From contig CAADWP010000077.1 of the NCBI GenBank assembly GCA_900752785.1, forward strand, positions 1 through 57,997: a DNA stretch of 57,997 bases. Reading direction: 5' to 3'. This document shows, piece after piece, positions 1 to 8,007 of this stretch. Below the pieces are notes generated by a model that was not told the DNA's origin, ran no database searches, and worked only from the letters and a program-made list of their open reading frames with translations. The position numbers and the translations under genes are program-made. Position 1 is the first letter of the stretch; each line of letters begins with the position of its first letter. The stretch comes from an uncultured Ruminococcus sp. Its GTDB lineage: Bacteria > Bacillota > Clostridia > Oscillospirales > Ruminococcaceae.

Positions 1-148
1 CAGGCTGTCGCCTGTCAAGAATTTTTTGTGTGATATGACGAAAAATATGTACCCCAAGGGCACTTCCTTCGGGCGCAGCATATGATGTGCAAAGCCGTCA
101 GGCGTGCTTTGTGCGGTGTTGCCTTTAGTATCATTATTTTATTGATAC
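1..148. repeat. Partial intergenic repeat (B-type), cut by window edge
   Basis: No gene is visible here. Positions 51-67 (ACCCCAAGGGCACTTCC) match 40272-40288 at 16 of 17 bases, and the right end carries TTTAGTAT as does the copy at 40200-40372. I read it as the right part of a second copy of that element, truncated by the window start. A small AT-rich hairpin (GTATCA/TGATAC, 128-148) follows the minus-strand gene that ends at 170 and could be its weak terminator. Confidence 0.5.
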
Positions 149-169
149 AGACTCTGAAAAATTATCGGG

Positions 170-757
170 TCATTCCAGATCAATAATATTGCTGTCATTA
201 TTGACCGGCTTTCTGTTTGAATAAGTTCTTATCGCTGTAATGGATGTCAGCAGATTCAGGATACCCTCAGAAAGCAATGAGATCCCAATAATTATCATCA
301 GAAATCTTGTGCTTTCCATTGGTCTGAACAGCATCATCAAACCCGCTATACAAGTTAAAATTGCAGCAGACATAATCCATATCCATGAACGAAGACCGAA
401 ACGCTTCGCGTCAATGGAGATCTGAATTTTCATAAGTCCGTCAGCAAGAATATATACTCCAAGCACTCCGCATAAAAAATGTATCACGCCCTCTGTCCGT
501 AAAATCATAACGGCTCCTATGCTTATGAGAAGTATGCCAAATGCAAGGTCATACTGAAATGCAAGACGATACAAATCCTTTGAAAAATAACCTATTATTT
601 TAAAAATACCGAACGCCGCCAGAACAGCTCCGCATATTTTTGACAGAAGCTCTAAAGAAAAATCGGGAATTGCTATAAGCAGCACACCAAGCGCGCATAG
701 AAGAACAGACAGAATAATATATCCCGTTTTTGCAGCCTTTGTATAATATTCAGACAT
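170..757 (-). CDS. DUF308 / HdeD-like multi-pass membrane protein
   Basis: A protein of about 195 residues made almost entirely of hydrophobic helices separated by short loops, with the paired-helix, Gly-rich pattern of the DUF308 (HdeD acid-resistance-like) family; I count about six membrane segments. An in-frame GTG at 769 lies inside the ribosome binding site AGAGGTGA, so the ATG at 757, eight bases downstream of it, is the better start. The soluble tail (last 20 residues) is polar and rich in Asn. In enterobacteria HdeD protects against acid; in Firmicutes the family has no established role, so only a membrane location is safe. It stands alone, separated from the upstream regulator gene by repeats, so co-regulation is not implied. 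Confidence 0.75.
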   Translation of the reverse strand: MSEYYTKAAKTGYIILSVLLCALGVLLIAIPDFSLELLSKICGAVLAAFGIFKIIGYFSKDLYRLAFQYDLAFGILLISIGAVMILRTEGVIHFLCGVLGVYILADGLMKIQISIDAKRFGLRSWIWIMSAAILTCIAGLMMLFRPMESTRFLMIIIGISLLSEGILNLLTSITAIRTYSNRKPVNNDSNIIDLE

Positions 758-827
758 AATATAATTCACCTCTCTTTAATCAAAACATTTCGGAAGAGAT
801 TTTCACAGAGACTTCCTGAAAGATTAA

Positions 828-986
828 GGTGTGTTGACACTATCCGAAATGTTCGGATCACAGGTATATTTTTCGTATTTCAAGACAAAAATCCGCAGGC
901 ATACTGTCGTATGGCAAAGATTTTTAACGCAGAAAGACGGAAAAGATACCTGTAAGACGGGCGTTGAGCGGTAGTGTCAACACACC
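828..986. repeat. Dispersed palindromic element, copy A1
   Basis: A 159-bp element bounded by a perfect 15-bp inverted repeat (GGTGTGTTGACACTA at 828-842, its complement at 972-986). Inside are nested stems: a CCGAA/TTCGG hairpin (844-856), a 17-bp imperfect outer stem (860-876 with 937-953), an AAAAATC/GATTTTT stem (887-893 with 919-925) and a CATAC-TGTC-GTATG hairpin (900-913). The unpaired joints (CAAGAC, CGCAGG, CAA, AACGCAG, AAGACG) recur in copies A2 and A3, whose stems have different sequences that still pair. It has no ORF. It may be a structured RNA, a cruciform-forming DNA repeat or a non-autonomous mobile element. Confidence 0.75.
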
Positions 987-995
987 CTGATTGGT

Positions 996-1053
996 CGGGC
1001 AAGCAGACAAAGCCTTCGGCAAAGATGATGCTTCAGTCTTTGTCATCTGCCCG
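996..1053. other. Long imperfect hairpin
   Basis: CGGGCA and GACAAAG at 996-1012 pair with CTTTGTC and TGCCCG at 1038-1053 across a small internal loop; the apex holds a tiny GCC-TTC-GGC hairpin. It follows element A1 directly and no T-run flanks it, so it is not an obvious terminator. Function unknown. Confidence 0.5.
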
Positions 1054-1080
1054 TAATGTAATAATATCACATTGCATATA

Positions 1081-1111
1081 AAAAAGAAACAGACAGGAAA
1101 ACCTGTCTGTT
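1081..1111 (-). terminator. Rho-independent terminator of the TetR-type gene
   Basis: Perfect 10-bp stem (AACAGACAGG / CCTGTCTGTT, 1088-1097 with 1102-1111), four-base loop, followed on the minus strand by a run of T (plus-strand A-run at 1081-1085). It lies 15 bp beyond the stop codon of the regulator gene. Confidence 0.85.
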
Positions 1112-1125
1112 AAAAATCTGGGCAT

Positions 1126-1701
1126 TTAATTATTTTTGTCTAAATTATCCTCGCTGCAGCGCCGTAACATTTCTTTTGTCATGCCTTTTCGTATTTCGCA
1201 TAAAATCTTTATATCTTGCGTAATATTGTTCTTCATTCCGCTGTTTAGCCAATCCGTTATCAATCCAAAGCATTCGCACTTATGAAATCTTATAATGACC
1301 TCCTTGTGCCTTTCGGAAATATGATATTCAGGAAACGCCGTATCTATGTAGGCTTCCGCAACATGACCGCATATCCTCCAAAGATACTGTTCATATATTT
1401 CACGGTTTGCCGAATTATGAATATGAAGCACAGCCTTTTTATTTTCAAGAGCAAAGGCAACAGCCGCAGTAAGCCCTGCTTCGATGCTTTCTATTTTAGG
1501 ATAATCACGGATCAGCTTATCGGCTTCATCTGTAATGATCTCCTCGATAAGCGACGGCAGATCCTGATAATGATAATAAAATGAATTGCGATTGATCCCG
1601 CAGTCCTCCACAATATCCTTAACCGTGATCTGGTGACAAGCCTTTTCGTTCAAAAGCTTAATGCAAGAGCTGCGAATCGCCTGTTTTGTAAACCCCGCCA
1701 A
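1126..1701 (-). CDS. TetR/AcrR family transcriptional regulator
   Basis: About 191 residues with an N-terminal TetR helix-turn-helix (roughly residues 8-50: the 'ITVKDIVEDCGINRNSFYYHY' region, Y/H recognition helix) and a helical C-terminal ligand and dimerisation domain with several Cys residues. The open frame extends to 1746, but a TTG at 1701 has AAAGGAG nine bases upstream and gives the usual TetR start spacing, so I prefer TTG. Regulators of this type usually repress a neighbouring efflux or membrane gene. The nearest gene downstream, the DUF308 protein, is separated by a terminator and repeats, so its target is not evident. Confidence 0.85.
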   Translation of the reverse strand: MAGFTKQAIRSSCIKLLNEKACHQITVKDIVEDCGINRNSFYYHYQDLPSLIEEIITDEADKLIRDYPKIESIEAGLTAAVAFALENKKAVLHIHNSANREIYEQYLWRICGHVAEAYIDTAFPEYHISERHKEVIIRFHKCECFGLITDWLNSGMKNNITQDIKILCEIRKGMTKEMLRRCSEDNLDKNN

Positions 1702-1782
1702 TATATTTTGCTCCTTTCCGTAAATTAAGGCAACGCCGAAATGCAAGATATTTCACACATCTTTTCGGCGTTTCTTTTTATC

Positions 1783-2295
1783 TTAATTTTCAATAAAACG
1801 CCATTCAATATTTTTCCAATAATCGCCGGCATAGTCGATCCCGACGCGAGGAGCTGTTTTTATCTGTGGACGATATCCGTCGTCTTCAATCCATATGCGC
1901 TCGTTGCCCACTAAAGGCTGCCCATTAAAGCTTCCGTCTATTCCTAAAAACTTTGTCAGCTTTGCAGGACCGTTTTTACTTACTCCCGCACGAAAAAGCA
2001 CTCCCTGAGGCTGCTCGTTTTCGCCTGTTATCACATTCATCAGCCAGTGCATTCCATAACACAGATAAACATATATCACACCGCTTTCGCCGTAAAGAAG
2101 CTCGGTGCGCTTCGTTCTGCCCTTGGAAGCATGACAGCCTTTATCCTCCTCGCCGCGGTATACCTCTGTTTCCGCTATCCTCTCACGCAGTATAGTTCCG
2201 TCTTCAAATCGGCGGACAAGAATCTTTCCGACAAGATCGGGAGCGACCTCCAGTGCGTCGCGCCTAAAAAAATCTTTTGTAAGCTTTTTTACCAT
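1783..2295 (-). CDS. mpg: DNA-3-methyladenine glycosylase (AAG/MPG family)
   Basis: A base-excision repair glycosylase that flips out and removes alkylated purines. The 170-residue protein has the family start (LTKDFFxRDALEVAxxLVGKIL), the RxxETEAY-like block with the catalytic-region Glu ('RIAETEVYRGEEDKGCHA'), the 'GVIYVYLCYGMHWLMNV' block and 'PQGVLFRAG'. It is slightly shorter than the typical 190-200 residues, with a compact C-terminus. It begins 4 bp after the rqcH stop on the same strand, with GAGGG overlapping that gene's end, so the two are almost certainly co-transcribed. Confidence 0.9.
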   Translation of the reverse strand: MVKKLTKDFFRRDALEVAPDLVGKILVRRFEDGTILRERIAETEVYRGEEDKGCHASKGRTKRTELLYGESGVIYVYLCYGMHWLMNVITGENEQPQGVLFRAGVSKNGPAKLTKFLGIDGSFNGQPLVGNERIWIEDDGYRPQIKTAPRVGIDYAGDYWKNIEWRFIEN

Positions 2296-2299
2296 AAAA

Positions 2300-4051
2300 T
2301 TATACCCTCAGTTTAGATTCAAGCTCGGCATCCGGCTTAACAAAAGCAGTTTTATAATTGGTAAAAATCACCTTTCCGGGTTTTGCACCTGCCGGCTTTT
2401 TTACAAATTTAGCAAGACAATAGTCCACAGGAACAAGCGTAGAATTACGCCCCTTACTGTTTACCGCAGCAATTACCGCCGCCTCCTCTATCGTTTTATC
2501 CGGAGGCGTTTTGCCGTCGGTAACTATTATTACGTGAGAACCGGTTATTGCCTGAGTATGAAGCCATATATCTGTTTTTTCAGAAAATTTCAAGGTCAAT
2601 TGATCGTTCTGACGATTATTCCTGCCAACAAGTATAGTATAGCCGTCGCTTGATCTGTATTCGATAGGCGGAAGCGCTTTCGGCGGTTTTGCTTTTCCCG
2701 AAACCGATTTTATATATCCCTGCTCGCGAAGCTCAAGTCTGAGCTGAATTATGTCGTTCTCCGAAGACGCTCTTGTCAATGCGTCAAATACGCTGTCAAG
2801 ATATTGCAGCTCATCTTCGCCCTTTGCTATCTGCTCGGTAAGCTTCGTCTCGGCGGTCACTGATTTTTTATACTCACTATAGTAATATTGAGCGTTTTGT
2901 GCAGGCGTTTTCCTAACGTCCAAAACTATCTCTACGGGCGGATAAGCCTCGTCATAAAAATTTTCAAGCGTCACAGAGCTGTCGCCTTTGCATATTCGAT
3001 ACATATTTGCTGAAATAAGGTCGCCGCAAAGCTTGAAGCGCTCTTTGTTTGCACAAGATACAAGCTCCTCTCTCTGAACTGAGAGTCGGCGTTCAGTACG
3101 TTCGGTAAGATTCATAAGGAGACGAAAAAGATCATTGGCACGCTGTTTGGTACGCGCTGAACGGTCACGCTCAAAGTAAAAATAATCCAAAAGTTCAGAC
3201 GCTGACGGCAGTTCCTTTGTATACATAAGAGTTCCGAACTGCGATAAACGAATAAATGAAAAATCCTTTAACTGACCTTCTTTTGTACTGACTGCCGAAA
3301 AGCAGCATTCACCGTTTAAAAGCTGATCTCGCGTACGCTTTATTGCAAAAATAAGCCGATCCAAAGCGTCTCCTTTTAAAGAACCGCTTTCAAGATAAGT
3401 ACCGCGACCCGCAAAAAAAGTCCATTCTCTGGCAAGGATCGGGGAAATTCCTTCAAAAACCCGTATCAGCGCCTTAGAAAGCTCAGCTTCGGCAGTCTCA
3501 CGCAAAGCCAAAGCGATCTCCTCTCTTTCCGCAGTCAGAAAATTAAGACGCACATTTCTTGGCGGCATAGTATATCTCATCCCCGGCAGCACAAGACGCT
3601 CCCGCGACATTTCCTCATCTACGCGCTTAATGCTGTCGATGACCCTGCCCTCCTGATTTATGATTACAATATTTGAACAACGTCCCATAATTTCGCAGGC
3701 AATAGTGATCGTAACAATATCGCCAAGCTCGTTCACACACTCGAAGCAAAGGAAAAGAATCCGTTCAAGACCATCCTGACGTATATCGACCAGCTTGCCG
3801 CTGCCAAGCTGCTTTCTCAGCAGCATACAGAACATGGGAGGAGTCTGCGGATTATCTATGCTTTTTTCTGTTATATGAATGCGGGCGCTCGCCGCGTTTG
3901 CCGAAATATAAAGCTTTTTTCCGCCATTTCTTGTGCGTATGGAAATAATTATTTCTTCGCGCGACGGCTGATGTATTTTTTCAACGCGTCCGCCTATAAG
4001 AGAATTCAGTTCGCTTTTTACCGCATAAAGAAATGCGCCGTCAAGTGCCAT
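2300..4051 (-). CDS. rqcH: RqcH / FbpA-like NFACT ribosome quality control protein
   Basis: 583 residues with NFACT-N (residues 1 to about 250, starting 'MALDGAFLYAVKSELNSLIGGRVEKI'), a central helical coiled region (about 280-430) and the NFACT-R domain (about 455-565). In Bacillus, RqcH binds stalled 50S subunits and recruits Ala-tRNA to add C-terminal poly-Ala tails that mark incomplete proteins for degradation. Older annotations call it a fibronectin-binding protein. The length matches the family. AAGGA lies eight bases before the ATG. Confidence 0.92.
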   Translation of the reverse strand: MALDGAFLYAVKSELNSLIGGRVEKIHQPSREEIIISIRTRNGGKKLYISANAASARIHITEKSIDNPQTPPMFCMLLRKQLGSGKLVDIRQDGLERILFLCFECVNELGDIVTITIACEIMGRCSNIVIINQEGRVIDSIKRVDEEMSRERLVLPGMRYTMPPRNVRLNFLTAEREEIALALRETAEAELSKALIRVFEGISPILAREWTFFAGRGTYLESGSLKGDALDRLIFAIKRTRDQLLNGECCFSAVSTKEGQLKDFSFIRLSQFGTLMYTKELPSASELLDYFYFERDRSARTKQRANDLFRLLMNLTERTERRLSVQREELVSCANKERFKLCGDLISANMYRICKGDSSVTLENFYDEAYPPVEIVLDVRKTPAQNAQYYYSEYKKSVTAETKLTEQIAKGEDELQYLDSVFDALTRASSENDIIQLRLELREQGYIKSVSGKAKPPKALPPIEYRSSDGYTILVGRNNRQNDQLTLKFSEKTDIWLHTQAITGSHVIIVTDGKTPPDKTIEEAAVIAAVNSKGRNSTLVPVDYCLAKFVKKPAGAKPGKVIFTNYKTAFVKPDAELESKLRV

Positions 4052-4166
4052 AAAATCATTCCTTTTCTTAGAGTATGTTTAGTATCTCCTTTTCGCCTTG
4101 TATTCAAAAAATTTGTACCCGAAGATCCGCACAAGCCGAAATGCTGAACAGGCTTTTAAATCAAAT

Positions 4167-4988
4167 TTATTTGCTGTTTTTATATATCAAAAGTTCAAAA
4201 TCAGCCGTAATGTCAAGCTTATCAAGCGCAGCAAGACGCTCTTGCTGATTAACGCCTGTTCTGTAATAATAAGGCGTCATAGAAAAGAGAGCCTGTATAT
4301 CCTCCTGCGAGCCAAGCTTCATTTTATATCGTATATGCTTACTGTCAAGCAATGCAAAGCCCTCAAGTTCATACGGCTTGACCTCATTTTTATACGGCAC
4401 ATCATAGATCTCCTGCTTCAGCTCCCATAAATGAAGCTCGGATGGAATAACCATTACCATTACGCCGCCCGGCTTTAAAACACGGATAAATTCATTACCG
4501 CAGTAAGGAGCGAACAACGTAACAAGCATATCGCACGAATCGTCTTTCATAGGTATATGAAACACGCTCGCAGCAGCATAAATAACATTGTCATGACGTT
4601 TTGCAGCCATATCGACTGCTGTTTTGGATATGTCTATTCCATAAATTCCGGTCAAATTACCAGATTGCATGAGACTTTTAGAAATGGCAGAGGTATAATA
4701 TCCCTCGCCGCATCCTGCGTCAAGAACAAGCCCGCCGCAAAATCGGTTCAAAACCTCATTACATAGTACGTCTCTTAACGGAGCATAGTACCCCTTTTCA
4801 AGAAAACTGCGCCTCGCCTGGAGCATTAATTTATTATCGCCGTGAACAGCCTTTCCAATTTGCTTTGAGATCAATAAATTTACATATCCGCTTCTTGCGC
4901 AGTCAAAGCTATGATTATGACTGCATACGTAAGAATTTTCTGATTTTTCAAGATTTTCTCCGCATACCGGACAAATAAAAACGCTCAT
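4167..4988 (-). CDS. rlmA: 23S rRNA (guanine-N1)-methyltransferase, RlmA family
   Basis: 273 residues. An N-terminal zinc ribbon (Cys7, Cys10, then Cys22 and a His/Cys pair near residue 26) precedes a Rossmann SAM-binding domain with the motif 'VLDAGCGEGYYTS' near residue 95 and 'LVTLFAPYCGNEF'. RlmA enzymes methylate G745 or G748 in hairpin 35 of 23S rRNA, and the Gram-positive form can affect macrolide response. GAGGTGAAATA precedes the ATG, and the gene follows the TrmK-Nif3 fusion by only 9 bp, so the two probably share one transcript dedicated to RNA modification. Confidence 0.88.
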   Translation of the reverse strand: MSVFICPVCGENLEKSENSYVCSHNHSFDCARSGYVNLLISKQIGKAVHGDNKLMLQARRSFLEKGYYAPLRDVLCNEVLNRFCGGLVLDAGCGEGYYTSAISKSLMQSGNLTGIYGIDISKTAVDMAAKRHDNVIYAAASVFHIPMKDDSCDMLVTLFAPYCGNEFIRVLKPGGVMVMVIPSELHLWELKQEIYDVPYKNEVKPYELEGFALLDSKHIRYKMKLGSQEDIQALFSMTPYYYRTGVNQQERLAALDKLDITADFELLIYKNSK

Positions 4989-4997
4989 TATTTCACC

Positions 4998-6446
4998 TCA
5001 AATATAGATACACGGATCAACGGAGCTTTCAGCGATCTCAATATCAATAAGAGGGAATTTTTCCTCCAGAACACGCCGAAGTTCCCAAAGCACAAGATTT
5101 TCGGTATAAAAATGACCGCAGTCAAACAGAGTAATATATTGATTATTGGCGTCGATCCATACGTCATGCTTAACGTCGCCCGTAATCATACCGTCGCACT
5201 TTTTTTCTATTGCAAGCCCTAACATAGAGCCTCCGGAACCAGAACAAACCGCAATTTTTGATAATCGTTTTCTTCTGTGACTTGTAACTCTTATATACTC
5301 GCAGCCAAAAATTTCCTTTAAAATTTCCGCAAGCTCTTCGCACTCTATCTTATCCTTCGGTTCAATGATCCAGCCAAGATTTTTCACTAAACCCAATTCT
5401 TCAAAGGGCTGCGGATCATCGGCTAATTCAATTCTTTCCATAAGCTTGCGCAGAATAACCCCATTAGTTCCGCCATCGGAAATATCCAGATTAGTATGCA
5501 TACATATTGCGGCTATTCCACCGTGTATCAGATGAAAAACAGGATTATTCCGTTCTATCCTTTTCAGAGGCTCAAAAATTACGGGGTGATGAGATATTAT
5601 AAGATCGGCTTTTTTTCGCCGCGCCTCAGCAACAGCCTCTGAAGTAATATCAAGACTCAGGAGAAGCTTACTGCACGACATACTCATATTTTCAACAAGA
5701 AGTCCCGAATTATCCCATTTTTCCTGATCCGAAAATGGATAAAGCTTATTTAGAAACGCATAAATATCTCTGATCTTCGTTTCCTCCGTACCTTCAAGGA
5801 GGCGACGGCTCAATGCGGAATAATGGACAGCTTCGCCCTTTTTTTCGGATTTTTCAAGTCCTTCGCTTATCTTTAAAAGTCGTTCCGACTCCTTGCTGCG
5901 GTATTTTTTGCCAATAGAATCGCTCTCGTCAAAAAAACCGGCAATAGCTTCATATTCCGTAAGTTTTCTCAGATCAAATGAATTTTCAGCGCAAATAACG
6001 GTATAAAGCCTTCCGTCGGCTTCGACCGCCTTTTCCGATATTATTTCAAAAGTATGGTCATAAAGCCATTTTCTTAATATTTCAGGCTTACTCATTGGCT
6101 GTAGTATCAGCCTTATATTCTCGTCGAAAATTGCTCCGTTTTGTAATATATGAATAATTGTTTCGCCGCCCATTCCGGCGACCACAATATCAGTCACGCC
6201 AACCATTCTTATATTCTCAAGCCCGTCAGAAAGAATAAGCTCGACTTTATCCTCAATTCCGTACTTCTCCAAGGTTTTTCTTGCCGATTCAAGCGGTCCC
6301 TCATTTATATCGCAAGCTATGACCTTATCGCACTTCCCTGATATTATAAGCTCGGCGGCAAGATGAGCATGATCTGTACCAACATCTACTGAAATTCCCC
6401 TGCCCGTGACAAATTCCGCACAAGCGTTCATTCTGTTATCAAGCAT
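4998..6446 (-). CDS. trmK: TrmK-Nif3 fusion: tRNA m1A22 methyltransferase plus Nif3-like metal domain
   Basis: One uninterrupted 482-residue frame holds two proteins that are normally separate neighbours (B. subtilis yqfN/trmK and yqfO). Residues 1 to about 220 are TrmK: 'VDVGTDHAHLAAEL' SAM motif and 'DIVVAGMGGETI'. Residues about 222-482 are a Nif3/YqfO-like domain with 'SHHPVIF' metal ligands and a C-terminal 'DCGHFYTEN' block. The Nif3 half is the short form, without the PII-like insert of B. subtilis YqfO. The ATG has AGAGGTG four bases upstream. The TrmK half would methylate A22 of tRNA; the Nif3 half is a dinuclear-metal protein of unsettled function. Confidence 0.9.
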   Translation of the reverse strand: MLDNRMNACAEFVTGRGISVDVGTDHAHLAAELIISGKCDKVIACDINEGPLESARKTLEKYGIEDKVELILSDGLENIRMVGVTDIVVAGMGGETIIHILQNGAIFDENIRLILQPMSKPEILRKWLYDHTFEIISEKAVEADGRLYTVICAENSFDLRKLTEYEAIAGFFDESDSIGKKYRSKESERLLKISEGLEKSEKKGEAVHYSALSRRLLEGTEETKIRDIYAFLNKLYPFSDQEKWDNSGLLVENMSMSCSKLLLSLDITSEAVAEARRKKADLIISHHPVIFEPLKRIERNNPVFHLIHGGIAAICMHTNLDISDGGTNGVILRKLMERIELADDPQPFEELGLVKNLGWIIEPKDKIECEELAEILKEIFGCEYIRVTSHRRKRLSKIAVCSGSGGSMLGLAIEKKCDGMITGDVKHDVWIDANNQYITLFDCGHFYTENLVLWELRRVLEEKFPLIDIEIAESSVDPCIYI

Positions 6447-6462
6447 TAAGCACCTCTGTCTG

Positions 6463-6494
6463 TAAAAATAACAGCGTGTCGTTTCGCGACACGC
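6463..6494 (-). terminator. Terminator after the DUF1858 gene
   Basis: Perfect 8-bp GC-rich stem GCGTGTCG/CGACACGC (6474-6481 with 6487-6494). On the minus strand it is followed by a T-rich run (plus-strand AAAAATA at 6464-6470). A second AT-rich hairpin (GTTATTTT/AAAATAAC, about 6543-6562) lies just upstream. Confidence 0.75.
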
Positions 6495-6590
6495 CGCAAT
6501 AATTCAGAACTTATTCTTACAAGATACAGCGCATATTTTCAAACGTTATTTTGCAAAAATAACATACGCATAAGCTTGTAAACACAGTTC

Positions 6591-6794
6591 TTATTCCTTT
6601 CCGGCAAAATAATTGTTAAGCTTATCTACAAGAGCGTCAGGATCAGTGCCGTGAACGGCGCAAGCTTCCTCAATCGACTCGCCTCTTGAAGCCGGACAGC
6701 CAAGACAATGCATACCGATCTCAAGGAAATAAGGTGCAACGTCAAAATCGGCATCAAGAATATCACCGATAATAGTTTCCTTTGTAACCTGCAT
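6591..6794 (-). CDS. DUF1858 domain protein (redox disulfide-like)
   Basis: A 67-residue protein matching the DUF1858/TIGR03980 small family: 'TIIGDIL', a hydrophobic helix, and the diagnostic 'HCLGCPASRGESIEEAC' with a CxxC pair and a third Cys, ending in a short helix. Family members are proposed redox or metal-cluster-associated proteins, but no function is established. The ATG at 6803 abuts AAAGGA; the ATG at 6794 has eight bases of spacing and is the better start. Flanked by terminators on both sides, so it is monocistronic. Confidence 0.8.
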   Translation of the reverse strand: MQVTKETIIGDILDADFDVAPYFLEIGMHCLGCPASRGESIEEACAVHGTDPDALVDKLNNYFAGKE

Positions 6795-6830
6795 ATTATT
6801 CATCCTTTCATATCGAAAATATCTTTATAC

Positions 6831-6864
6831 AAAAACCCGGGCACAGCCGCCTGACGACTGTGCC
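6831..6864 (-). terminator. Terminator after the zinc-ribbon gene
   Basis: GGCACAG/CTGTGCC stem (6840-6846 with 6858-6864), then on the minus strand CGGG and a five-T run (plus-strand A-run at 6831-6835). Confidence 0.8.
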
Positions 6865-6883
6865 ACAGATTTAAGTAACTAAA

Positions 6884-7159
6884 TTAAGCCTCGTTCATTT
6901 TAGCAAAGCACTCGCTGCAATAAACAGCTCTGCCTTCCTTAGGCTCAAAAGGAACCTTTGCTTCACCGCCGCATGACGCACAAGTAGCAGTATACATAAC
7001 TCTTTCAGCTCTGCCTGCGTTCTTTCTTGCGTCACGGCAAGCCTTGCATCTCTGGGGCTCGTTTACAAAGCCTTTTTCCGCATAGAATTCCTGTTCGCCT
7101 GCAGTGAATATAAATTCATTTCCACATTCCTTGCAAACTAATGTCTTGTCTTCGTACAT
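6884..7159 (-). CDS. Double zinc-ribbon protein (CxxC-x17-CxxC type)
   Basis: 91 residues containing two treble-clef or ribbon units, each with two CxxC pairs: 'CKECGNEF' with 'CKACRDAR', then 'CASCGGEA' with 'CSECFAK'. Many small clostridial proteins with this probable zinc-binding domain have no known role; nucleic acid binding is a guess. GAGG lies nine bases upstream of the ATG. It is downstream of the sigH-like gene and the tRNA-like relic on the same strand, and upstream of its own terminator. Confidence 0.8.
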   Translation of the reverse strand: MYEDKTLVCKECGNEFIFTAGEQEFYAEKGFVNEPQRCKACRDARKNAGRAERVMYTATCASCGGEAKVPFEPKEGRAVYCSECFAKMNEA

Positions 7160-7184
7160 TTTACTATACCTCGCTTAAAATATT

Positions 7185-7248
7185 TGGACCACGACCGGAT
7201 TCGCACCGATACCTTTGTAAAACAACGCTCTTATTAAGCTACACAGTC
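7185..7248 (-). pseudogene. Degenerate tRNA-like sequence
   Basis: Read on the minus strand, this starts GACTGTGTAGCTTAATAAGAGC (acceptor strand and D-arm-like) and ends with the T-arm-like ATCGG-TGCGAAT-CCGGT, then CGTGGTC and CCA-like bases. GACTGTG can pair with CGTGGTC (three G-T wobbles) and the T-stem pairs fully. The D-loop lacks GG and the anticodon arm is about six bases short (TTGT-TTT-ACAA), so no normal tRNA could form. It sits five bases after the sigH-like stop codon. The TTTACAA stretch recalls a tRNA-Val(UAC) anticodon loop, but that assignment is speculative. It may be a relic or a tRNA mimic. Confidence 0.4.
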
Positions 7249-7252
7249 ATTA

Positions 7253-7855
7253 TCAATTTGAATCTCGCAGCAATGCGCGGATTTTACGTCTCGCACGCTG
7301 CATAGCATTATCCACTGCTTTCTCGCTTACGCCTAACTTTTCGGCAGTGCTGCGATAACTCACTCCTTGAACACAAAGCTCAAAAACTCTGAGTTCAGAT
7401 CGTGACAGAACCGAACGGATCTTAGTCCGCAGTTCGTATATAAACTCTTTATACAAATAAATGCTTTCAGGCGTTTCCTCCACAGAAAGTAACTCTAACT
7501 CATCCACAGAATCAAGATCGTTGATCGCCGAATACTTTCCGGCCTCATACAATAAAGTACGCATACGATTTACAATGCATACTTCGGAAAAAGTAGAAAA
7601 TTTCACACCTCGTGCAAGGTCAAAAGCAGAAATTGCTTTTAAAATACTAATCAGACCTTCCTGGTGCAGATCGTCACTTTCGGTATTAGAATTTGCATAA
7701 ATTTTTGATTTAATTAAAACAAGCTGTGAGTAACGGGAAATTAGAGCCTCCGCCGCCGCTTTATTATTTTTAGCAATAACAGCAAGCTCTTCGTCCGATT
7801 TACCGCAGAAATCATTCAAATTGAAATCCAAATCAAGCAAGATATTCACCAACAT
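7253..7855 (-). CDS. sigH: Sigma-70 family sigma factor, SigH (Spo0H)-like
   Basis: About 200 residues with region 2 (about residues 30-100; 'DLHQEGLISILKAISAFDLARGVKFSTFSEVCIVNRM'), a linker and region 4 (about 135-195; 'VLSRSELRVFELCVQGVSYRSTAEKLGVSEKAVDNAMQRARRKI'). The 'VDNAMQRARRKIR' end and overall size match the stationary-phase and sporulation sigma factor SigH of endospore formers. The frame runs up to 7882 from a TTG; the ATG at 7855 is my choice, but its ribosome site is weak and a TTG at 7840 preceded by GGTGA is also possible. It has its own likely promoter at 7909-7936. Confidence 0.82.
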   Translation of the reverse strand: MLVNILLDLDFNLNDFCGKSDEELAVIAKNNKAAAEALISRYSQLVLIKSKIYANSNTESDDLHQEGLISILKAISAFDLARGVKFSTFSEVCIVNRMRTLLYEAGKYSAINDLDSVDELELLSVEETPESIYLYKEFIYELRTKIRSVLSRSELRVFELCVQGVSYRSTAEKLGVSEKAVDNAMQRARRKIRALLRDSN

Positions 7856-7908
7856 CCCAAATGGCGCTGTACAAACACACAAAACCGTCTATGCCACTAA
7901 TTATCGCA

Positions 7909-7936
7909 GCTATAGAGCTTGGTTCACTTTTGTCAA
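7909..7936 (-). promoter_or_regulatory. Likely housekeeping promoter of the sigH-like gene
   Basis: On the minus strand, a perfect TTGACA (-35, plus positions 7931-7936), a 16-bp spacer and TATAGC (-10, 7909-7914). Start of transcription would be near 7902, about 45 bases before the ATG. Confidence 0.55.
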
Positions 7937-7964
7937 CTTACAATTTTTGTATAGAGTATATCAT

Positions 7965-7999
7965 CTTTGCTGCCCCGAAACAAATTCGGAGCAGCAAAG
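7965..7999 (-). terminator. Hairpin after the DivIVA-domain gene
   Basis: Long stem: CTTTGCTGC (7965-7973) with GCAGCAAAG (7991-7999), plus CCGAA (7975-7979) with TTCGG (7985-7989). It lies just past the stop codon at 8008. The minus strand has no clear T-run after it, so it may be a weak terminator or an RNA-stabilising 3' hairpin. Confidence 0.55.
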
Positions 8000-8007
8000 C
8001 AATGAAA

